The notes beneath the pieces were generated by a model. That model did not search any database, had not been told where the DNA came from, and saw only the letters and a list, made by a program, of their open reading frames with translations. A DNA stretch of 64,000 nucleotides from Nereocystis luetkeana (Eukaryota; Sar; Phaeophyceae; Laminariales; Laminariaceae), in the NCBI GenBank assembly GCA_031213475.1, contig JARUPZ010000017.1, forward strand, positions 5,555,548-5,619,547. Reading direction: 5' to 3'. Shown here in pieces: positions 57,114 to 64,000 of this stretch; position 1 is the first letter of the stretch; every line of letters starts with the position of its first letter. The translations under genes and the position numbers were made by a program.

Positions 57114-57435
57114 GGTCGCCCCGGTGGTTCAAGTGGTTAACCTCGAATTCTACTTGTTTGAGTCCTGGGTTCGAGCCCTAGGAGGGTCGGACTTTGACTT
57201 TATTTGCAAAAATAAAAAAAAGGATTCAATTGTTGAGAGCGCCTTGCAGCGTGGGTAGGCACAATTCGATGCGAGTCGACGAGGGAAGAAAAGGCTGAAA
57301 TCTTCTCGCGATAAAAAATGAAGGCACGTACCGTAGCGGGAAGGGGGGAGAAGAGCCTGCTATGTGACCCCGGATCTGAGTTACGAGTTGGAAGGAGAGA
57401 GAGAAGAAGATGTGCGAAGATAATGAATGGGATGG

Positions 57436-57469
<34 letters not shown>
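57114..57469 (+). mobile_element. tRNA-derived SINE, type 1, with 34-nt poly(A)
   Basis: The head from GGTCGCCCC carries an A-box-like TGGTTCAAGTGG and a B box GGTTCGAGCCC within a T-stem (CCTGGG/CCTAGG). The body contains CTTGCAGCGTGGGTAGGCAC and GAGCCTGCTATGTGACCCCG and ends in A34 (57,436-57,469). Relatives: 62,283-62,769 and 62,770-62,878. The intact tail suggests recent insertion. Transcription is expected from its own pol III promoter; movement would use LINE proteins. Confidence 0.85.
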
Positions 57470-57471
<2 letters not shown>

Positions 57472-57473
57472 AT

Positions 57474-57641
57474 TAGTTCAGTTTGCACATTGGTTTTAGC
57501 TCGTGTGCGCTTTATTCGTCTCGTGCATTTTGAAGAAACATAATTTTTAATTTTTCAATGGGTTTTCGGATCTTCCTAGGGCTCCAGCACCTTTGTGTGA
57601 CCACGGACTCCTTCGTCAGAGAGTTATTGCGAGAACAACAA
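57474..57641 (+). repeat. Repeat M, copy Y
   Basis: Runs from GTTCAGTTTGCACATTGG to GAGAACAACAACAAC. It is in opposite orientation, relative to the neighbouring Tc1-like element, to copies X and Z, showing that M is an independent module. Confidence 0.7.
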
Positions 57642-57672
57642 CAACATATCCTCTCAACTATAACATAGAGTA

Positions 57673-58810
57673 CCTCCGTTCCCACCACTAACCCACTCGT
57701 GGCTGCTGACTACAGCGGATGCTGTCTGAAGTGCTGCCTGCACCGTACGAAACGCACGGTAATCGTACAAACGAAAGAGGGACACACCTGCCTGCTACCT
57801 GGAGTGCTGTCAGAGTGAAGACTCGCGGATATGCAGTGAAAAAAGGAGCAATCGAACCTTACTACCACACGAATATCAACGATCGCCATCTCTTCCTGGA
57901 CTGTCTGACACAAAAAAGTGCAGCACAGTTATGATACCACGTCCCTGATAATAGCGTAGGTTATTGCCCATGTAGGTTTTTCAGCTTGATAAACTACAAA
58001 GACCAGTGACGACGTTAATATTAATAACAAGTACCGGTAGATACTATTCTGCCTCGTGAAAAAACATACCAGGAAAAAACAAACTATGACTGCTTCTCTC
58101 GTGATGATAGTGTGCGCACAGATCATGGGTCTCCGTGCACCGTCTTCCTGCTGCTCTTCATGGCCGCCTCATCGCCTTGGCCCAATCTACCCGCTCCTTC
58201 GCGCGTGCACTCGTTGACATTCCCTTCCAGTCTATTCTCTTTCTCCGTCATTCTTAACCCCTTTAGAACCGCAGTCCCGTTTTGGGGACAAACTACTTAA
58301 TATTTGAGAGGTTTGTCCCCAGAGCGAGACTGCGGTTCTAAAAGGGTTGAAAACAAAATGCTCCTCGCACTTGCTGTTCTGATCTGAAAAAATAAAATAA
58401 AAAATTCTCGCGCAGGGGGAGGTCAATCCGTCTCTTCCCCGCACGTCGACGCTCAGTCTCCCTCCGCCCTCGTCGTCGAATCCAGCCCCCTACCGGCGCA
58501 ACAGACTGTGCCGTAGTGTGGCCTGTGGTGGCGCCTGCCTCCGCGCACGGACACCCCGATTGAGCATTGCTGCCCTGCCGCAGCTGCCTAAAAAAGACGC
58601 GCGAATCGTAGGTCTCCGTGCCTGGCGCACCATGTACGACCCAACTCTACTGCCGCCTGAGCCTCGCGGCCACAGGCAGCAGCAAGAAGGTATCACTCCT
58701 TGAGGGTAAGCCCAGCCTTACACCCACCAGAAAGACCTACCCCACTAGCTATTAGCCACATGGGGCATGCCTCACAGCATTCCTTGCCGAGGCAGCGAAG
58801 GGAACGGAAG
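57673..58810 (+). mobile_element. Tc1/Stowaway-like non-autonomous element, copy 2
   Basis: Ends CCTCCGTTCCC and GGGAACGGAAG with TA on both sides (57,671-57,672 and 58,811-58,812). It aligns along its length with the inverse of 51,302-52,316, sharing GAGTGCTGTCAGAGTGAAGA and CTCTTCATGGCCGCC. MITE copy E is inserted at 58,258-58,346. No transposase recognised. Confidence 0.78.
58258..58346. mobile_element. MITE copy E, TTAA family
   Basis: CCCTTTAGAACCGCAGTCC facing CTGCGGTTCTAAAAGGG; TTAA on the left (58,254-58,257), TTGA on the right. It sits inside the Tc1-like element; the other copy of that element (51.7 kb region) has no MITE at the matching place. Confidence 0.92.
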
Positions 58811-58887
58811 TATACACTACCAGGTACCAGGTACTGGTATTGATTAATACTTTGAAAAGACGAAAATACGTCATCATCAGTCATCAG

Positions 58888-59330
58888 CTGTGTGTTCCTC
58901 ACAATAAACCGTTCTTTCCACCCGTCGACATCTATCTAGCACAACCAGTGTCCGTGCCGATTCTTCAACCCTAGAAGAGATACAAGTAATGTGGTCACAA
59001 AGCTACGCCACAGAGATACTACGTTGCCGCGTGTGCGGTATGCACGTTTCACTATTTCATAGATTGCGTATATCGTGCCTGTCGTATCTAGTATGATGGC
59101 ATGGCTTTGCATTGCCCACTGCAGTGCACACTGCACACGTGGCAACGTAGTATCTCTGTGGCGTAGCTTTGTGACCACATAACTTGTATCTCTTCTAGGA
59201 TTGGAGAATCGGCACGGACACTGGTTGTGCTGGATATCGACGGGTGGAAAGAACGGTTTAATGTGAAGAACACACACACACTGCAGTGGGCGATGCAAAG
59301 CCATGTCATCATACTAGATACGACAGGCAC
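58888..59330. repeat. R2 foldback repeat, inverted pair
   Basis: Left arm (plus): TTCCTCACAATAAACCGTTC, CAACCAGTGTCCGTGCCG, AAGCTACGCCACAGAGATAC. The right arm repeats it inverted, ending GAACGGTTTAATGTGAAGAAC at about 59,270. Arms of about 170 bp surround a short centre. Other members are single-armed or diverged. Confidence 0.85.
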
Positions 59331-59900
59331 GACATACGCAATCTATAAAATAGTAAACCGAAAAAAAACAATCAAAGAGAGAACAAAAACAAGGTAGACA
59401 AATCGAAAAATAAAAATAAAAATAATGAAAGCAAAATCTAGGAGAAACAATCTGTCGTGCCCCCCCCACGCAGGCGAGGTGGCCAACACTTGAAAAAGAA
59501 CGAGCTGGAAAAAAGAAAGAAAACAAATATAAAAAACACCACTGCTTGTAAACAGAGCAAGACAAAGAACTAAGGAAAAAAGTAACAAGGAAAACAACAA
59601 AGGGGAAAAAACAGGCAGACCAAAGCCCAAAGCACCTTCCAGGTGGCGGCAGCAGTTTGTGGTACGAGTAGTATAGCCAGGTTCTCCCTGCTAATCCGCC
59701 TGGTACCTTGCTACCCAGACTGCCGTCTCCGCCCTGCGTTCGTCATCTATGCCCAGCCCCTTGGCGTCAGACAATACAAAACGAGCAGAGCAGGTTCGTC
59801 ATCCAACCACGCCACACGGCTCCTTCAGTACGGCTTATCAATCAGAAAAGGAAGAGAAAAAAAAAAATGAAAATCACGGAGAGTCAGCGCAAGAAAGAAA
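59282..59900. repeat. About 620-bp duplicated block, copy 1
   Basis: Aligns almost throughout with 63,112-63,738: GCAATGCAAAGCCATGTCAT-type start, an A-rich strand, GTGGTACGAGTAGTATAGCC, CCTGCGTTCGTC and the end ATCACGGAGAGTCAGCGCAA. Neither copy has a convincing gene. Confidence 0.85.
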
Positions 59901-59999
59901 AGAAACAAAACCAAAACAGAAGACAAGGGAAGACCACGTTCGAACCAGCTGCACCAGTTGGTAACCAGCTGCACCAGTTGGTAGCACTAGTAGTATGGT

Positions 60000-60765
60000 C
60001 ATGTTCTACTTCCTAGTCGACTTGTGCCTAGCTACCCTGTCTGCCATCTCCTTCCTACTTTCGTCTACCGCCGTTTCCCTTCTACCCCTCCTGTTCCCCC
60101 CCTCTCCGCATTCCCTTGGTCGGGCTTTCTGCCACATCTCCTGTTGCCCCCTCCACCCCCGTTGCCTTGGGCACCATCCACGGTGGTTGCGCGGCGCTGC
60201 CTACTCATCTCAGCCTCAGCCTCGTGCCACCTCATCATGAACCGTTCGGCTGCTTCAAGGATCCCCTGGTACCCCTTCCCCGCCTTTTTGGCTGCAGTGG
60301 ACCACAACGCGGTCTCAACTCCAAACACCAAGGAAGGGGGCAACTTCCGTTGACCCTTCGGTGGCTCGGAACTCCCTAAGGTCTTCGACTATGCATCTAT
60401 GCCAAGTCTTACACTGTCCGCCAGGTCTCGGGTTCTCCCCACCAGTTATCGTCCCGAACATCACCCGACTGAGTAATCGCTCCTTGCTTTGCCGTGCCAC
60501 GCCCCCCGTAAAGAAGAGCCGCCGTTTACGAATGGTCGTTTCGATGCTCTCGCAACGTGTCATCTTGACAACGTGTCATCTTGAGGGCCTTCGCGTACGA
60601 GAGGGTGGCATAGTCAGTACGAAGTCGGCGCTGGAAGCCAATGACTCGCAACAGGACTTGGTGGTGAGCCGTTCGAAGCTTGGCAAAGTGTTCTGCTCTG
60701 AGGGTCCACGTCAAACACCCGTACAGCAGGGTCTCAATCACCACGGCCTTCAGCATTCGGACTTT
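60000..60765 (-). pseudogene. LINE C-terminal fragment, second subfamily
   Basis: Minus strand: KAVVIETLLYGCLTWTLRA, FAKLRTAHHQVLLRVIGFQR, then after a frameshift near 60,560 RRLFFTGGVARQSKERLLSR, FGTITGGENPRPGGQCKTWH and a Gly-rich end. It starts directly at MITE copy F, so no RT palm is present. Closest to the 1,840-3,580 and 18,530 fragments. Confidence 0.8.
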
Positions 60766-60767
60766 AA

Positions 60768-60857
60768 CCCTTTTAGAACCGCACTCCCCTATGTGGGGAC
60801 AATTCACTCTAAATATAAGTAGTTTGTCCCCAAAACGGGACTGGGGTCCTAAAAGGG
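60768..60857. mobile_element. MITE copy F, TTAA family
   Basis: CCCTTTTAGAACCGCACTCC facing GGGACTGGGGTCCTAAAAGGG-type end, TTAA on both sides (60,764-60,767, 60,858-60,861). Abuts the 5' end of the LINE fragment on the minus strand. TACCAGGTA follows at 60,870. Confidence 0.92.
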
Positions 60858-60989
60858 TTAAGGCCAAGGTACCAGGTATGAATTACTACTTAATTTTAGT
60901 ACAACTAGTTCTCTTTTATTAATGTCATAATTCGTGGTGGGAATAGATTGGAACAAACGACCACCAATGAATGTATCTGGCAGGGGAAG

Positions 60990-61255
60990 AGGCAAGTTAC
61001 GTCCGCCAGAGACCATAATTTCACGGGAGATATTCTATCAGCCGGACGGGACGGCAATATTTCGGTGTCAAGGCGGGACGGGGCCGTAATTGTTTTTCAA
61101 CGAAAGAGAGATTTTACCGGCGGGACGGGGCGGTATGTAACGTCGGTCAGGGAATTTGTCGGCGGGACGGGACGGCGGGACCATTCTGGCGGCGGTTTTC
61201 CGTCCCGTCCCGTCCCGCCGATACCGTCGTTACCGTCCCTCCGAAATACCGTGAT
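60990..61255. repeat. GCGGGACGGGACGG minisatellite, second locus
   Basis: Loose repeats of GGCGGGACGGGGC and GGCGGGACGGGACGG, ending in the inverted CCGTCCCGTCCCGTCCCG at about 61,200-61,218, so the array partly folds back. Related to 54,110-54,527. Confidence 0.75.
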
Positions 61256-61259
61256 AAGC

Positions 61260-62280
61260 CTTGAAATTCATCCAGAATTCCTGGGCCATAACAAGCTGTA
61301 ACTTTCCGTATGGAGGTAGAGTTTGTGGAGGCGTTTTGGAATTTGAAGAAGCTGACAGAATCGTGTGGAGGCGACAGATCAGACGACAGCCGAACGCGTC
61401 TACCTGGTAGTCACTGAAGCTGCTTTTGGGCTTAGACGGCACCTGCGGCAACAACGAGCTGCGAAAACTCGTATTAATAGCAAAACTCGCAAGTAGCGTT
61501 CCCAGACAAATACGAACATTTGCCAAATATTGCCACGTCTATAAGCAGCGCTTCACGAAGATAGAAGGTTATGGCAACATTGTGGATATTTGGTCTCGCC
61601 AAAAATGCAAGTTTTGTAGCTATTTCATTCGGTTGTTGAAAACGGCCCCAACTCTATTAATATTTATTTTGCCATCCGACAATGTGCAGCATGATCTTCA
61701 ACATGGATCACTCATAACTTTCCCGAAAGACGAAAACCTCGGAAACAAAAAGAAAACCCATGCACGACGTCTACCTCCCTTCCGTGCCAACTTTAGGCTT
61801 GTCTACTCCATCGTACCAGGTATACGATACCAGGGGTATATATTAATGGTAGGATTTGGAGGTTTCACCGATGTTGAGCTGTGTTTCTCGACCCCGTTTA
61901 GCTGTATTTTTTCCCAATTTTTTGGTGCCAATCTGAGCCTATTTTTCTTGAGCACAATGTTTATCAACAGCGCGCGCTCAACGGACACCGACCGGAATGA
62001 AACACAAGTAACTCTGCTAGATCAGTCGTGTGGGTCCGCCCAGAAGACGGTGTTGCGTGCATCGGTCGTTGCGCCGAAACGTGTCATACCTTGGTACGTG
62101 ACAGCTGCACCACGAATACCACATACCAGCATTGAGGATGCACACTTACTACTACTGTAGCCGTGACACCTCATTCCACTCAATATGCGAGGTAAATCAC
62201 GACGTGCTGCAGTTGGTACCGGTACATGTGCTCGATCGATATTGGCCAAACTATACGCCACTCTGTATCGTATACGAGGT
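61260..62280. other. Unassigned stretch with a long plus-strand frame
   Basis: A frame from about 61,426 to 62,160 is open for 244 codons but begins at a non-ATG codon, crosses TACCAGGTA repeats (61,814) and has no motif, signal or bias that I recognise. I do not call it a gene. Confidence 0.4.
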
Positions 62281-62282
62281 AT

Positions 62283-62769
62283 ATATATATTTATTTTTTC
62301 CCATCCCATTTAGTAACTTCGCACATCTTCTTCTCTCTCTCCTTCCAACTCGTAACTCAGACCCGGGGTCACATAGCAGGCTCTTCTACCCCCCCTTCCC
62401 GCTACGGTACGTTCCTTGATGTTTATCGCGAGAAGATTTCAGCCTTTTCTTCCCTCGTCGACTCGCATCGAATTGTGCCTACCCACGCTGCAAGGCGCCC
62501 TCAACAATTGAATCATTTTTTTTTTGTTGCAAAAGCACAAGGGGATACATATAGAATACGCACGAACGGCTTATCATAAAATTTGGAAATTCAGTAAAAA
62601 CGGGATATAGACGAGACATATTACGCAGCTTGCAAAGTTGAGTATCAACTATGTAATCAGTCGAACTCACAGCTGACGTATTTCTTCATTTTATAAAATA
62701 AAGCCAAATGTCCGACCAATTTGGGGCTCGAACCCAGGACTCAAACACAAGTAGTATTCGAGGTGAACC
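62283..62769 (-). mobile_element. tRNA-derived SINE, type 1, copy with insertion
   Basis: Reading the minus strand: head GGTTCACCTCGAATACTACT with B box GGTTCGAGCCC, then about 150 bp absent from the 57,114 copy, then the shared body (GATTCAATTGTTGAGGGCGC) and an A/T-rich tail merging into TA repeats. The acceptor-proximal part of the tRNA head is degraded. Confidence 0.75.
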
Positions 62770-62878
62770 ATTTTTTTATTTTATTTTTTTTGCTCATCCC
62801 ATTTTGTAACTTCGCACATCTTCCCTCTCTCCTTCCAACTCGTAACTCAGATCCGGGGTCACATAGCAGGCTCTTCTG
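62770..62878 (-). mobile_element. tRNA-derived SINE, type 1, 3' fragment
   Basis: Only the 3' end (GAAGAGCCTGCTATGTGACC to an A-rich tail) is present, its tail joined directly to the head of the next SINE, a tail-to-head arrangement. The 5' side stops at the (GTT)n tail of repeat M. Confidence 0.75.
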
Positions 62879-62953
62879 TTGTTGTTGTTGTTGTTGTTCT
62901 CGCATTAACTCCCTGACGAAGGATTCCGTGGTCACATAAAGGTGCTGAAGCCC
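62879..62953 (-). repeat. Repeat M, copy W (3' tail)
   Basis: Contains the complement of GTGACCACGGAATCC and GAGTTAATGCGAGAACAAC with about seven AAC units (plus strand GTT repeats 62,878-62,899). Confidence 0.7.
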
Positions 62954-62957
62954 TGTG

Positions 62958-63190
62958 TGTGTGTGTGTGTTCTTCACATTAAACCGTTCTTTCTACCCGT
63001 CGACATCCAGCACAACCAGTGTCCGTGCCGATTCTTCCATCCTAGAAGAGATACAAGTTCTGTGGTCACAAAGCTACGCCACAGAGATACTACGTTGCCA
63101 CGTGTGCAGTGTGAACTGCAGTGGGCAATGCAAAGCCATGTCATCATACTAGATACGACAGGCACGACATACGCAATCTACGAAATAGTG
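62958..63190 (+). repeat. R2 repeat, single arm
   Basis: GTGTGTTCTTCACATTAAACC, CGTCGACATCCAGCACAACC, AGATACAAGTTCTGTGGTCA, GAGATACTACGTTGCCACGT. Continuous with the duplicated block that starts at 63,112. Confidence 0.8.
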
Positions 63191-63738
63191 AAACGAAAAG
63201 AAACAATCAAAGAGAAAACAAAAACAAGGTAGACAAGTCGAAAAAGAAAAAGAAGAAAAATGAAAGCAAAATCTAAGAGAAACAATCTGTCGTGCCCCCC
63301 CCCCCGCAGGCGAGGTGGCCTACACTTGAAAAAGAACGAGCTGGAAAAAAGAAGAAATAACAAAACACCCCACTGCTTGTGAACAGAGTAAGACAAAGAA
63401 CCAAGGAGAAAGTAACAAGGAAAAATAACAAAGGGGAAATAACAGGCAGACCAAAGCCCAAAGCACCTTCTAGGTGGCGGCAGCAGCTTGTGGTACGAGT
63501 AGTATAGCCAGGTTCTCCCTGCTAATCCGCCTGGTACCTTGCTACCCAGACTGCCGTCTCCGCCCTGCGTTCGTCAACTATGCCCAGCCCCTTGGCGTCA
63601 GACAATACGAGCCGAGCAGAGCAGGTTCGTCTTCCAACCACGCCACACGGCTCCTTGAGTACGGCTTATCAATCAGAAAAGGAAGAGGAAGAGAAAAAAT
63701 GAAATGAAAATCACGGAGAGTCAGCGCAAGAAAGAAAG
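63112..63738. repeat. About 620-bp duplicated block, copy 2
   Basis: Direct-repeat partner of 59,282-59,900, a few percent diverged, with a longer C-run (about 63,296-63,306). Confidence 0.85.
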
Positions 63739-63865
63739 ATCCGAAAAACAAAAAAAACGAAAATTCGGCTTCCTCAAAATACATGAGACGAAGAAAGCGC
63801 ACACGAGCTAAAACCAATGTGCAAACTGAACTATCAAAAACATGGCCGCGAGTATATTCCCTCAA
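63739..63865 (-). repeat. Repeat M, copy Z (3'-truncated)
   Basis: Minus-strand copy beginning near ATACTCGCGGCCATG and cut at CGGATC, where the duplicated block's end joins it. Confidence 0.65.
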
Positions 63866-63880
63866 CTATAACATAGAGTA

Positions 63881-64000
63881 CCCCCGTTCCCACCACTAAC
63901 CCACTCGTGGCTGCTGACTACAGCGGATGCTGTCTGAAGTGCTGCCTGCACCGTACGAAACGCACGGTAATCGTAAAAACGAAAGAGGAACACACCTGCC
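63881..64000 (+). mobile_element. Tc1/Stowaway-like element, copy 3, cut by window end
   Basis: TA (63,879-63,880) then CCCCCGTTCCCACCACTAAC and the same sequence as 57,673 onward. Continues past the window. Confidence 0.8.

Noticed and set aside
57114..57190. Functional tRNA gene
   Set aside because: The boxes fit, but acceptor and anticodon arms do not fold cleanly, and the body and poly(A) tail mark it as a SINE.
61426..62160. 244-codon plus-strand frame
   Set aside because: Non-ATG start, crosses repeat motifs and shows no family likeness.

Overview
The window reads as nuclear DNA of a eukaryote with large amounts of mobile DNA. The only convincing host gene is split by at least twelve introns. 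Its kinase and helical-bundle style, interstitial CCCTAA tracts, intron sizes of about 100 to 1,000 bp and the mixture of RTE-like LINEs, tRNA-SINEs, MITEs and Ty3/gypsy elements suggest a multicellular stramenopile alga (brown-alga type). That assignment is inference; no species is identified. No bacterial-style operons, rRNA genes or CRISPR arrays are visible.

Layout. 1-4.9 kb: decayed LINE and featureless DNA. 4,892-14,593: a young LTR retrotransposon with two apparently identical 440-bp LTRs and a 4-bp target duplication. It keeps a frameshifted integrase but no visible reverse transcriptase, and holds several tandem repeats. 14.6-21.2 kb: MITEs, foldback repeats and LINE scraps. 21.6-25.5 kb: a long decayed RTE-like LINE on the minus strand with endonuclease and reverse transcriptase. 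27.0-32.2 kb: a possible 5.1-kb element bounded by 23/24-bp inverted repeats, containing duplications and a large palindrome rich in GGATCC. 35.4-45.4 kb: the host gene on the minus strand. 45.9-64 kb: foldback elements, minisatellites, two kinds of tRNA-derived SINE, a second LINE, Tc1/Stowaway-like elements, and duplicated blocks.

The host gene joins what would otherwise look like two genes, a repeat-protein gene and a kinase gene. Splicing by eye (all introns phase 0) gives one receptor-like kinase: seven beta-propeller-type blades, six of them each on a separate symmetric exon ending in a Trp-x-x-Gln or Trp-Gln codon pair at the donor, then a Ser/Thr/Pro stalk, one transmembrane helix, a cytosolic helical bundle resembling MLKL/HeLo-type domains, and a non-RD TKL-type kinase. 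An extra upstream exon looks like a decayed eighth blade whose frameshifts cancel. The start codon and signal peptide were not found.

The mobile elements document each other. A 90-bp MITE family has TTAA duplications (piggyBac style) proven by empty sites inside this same window. A short repeat shares its 3' tail with the LINE. The 9-mer TACCAGGTA/TACCTGGTA occurs about 14 times, mostly in the transposon-rich parts. Exon boundaries, family names and domain calls are by eye and memory; no search was run.
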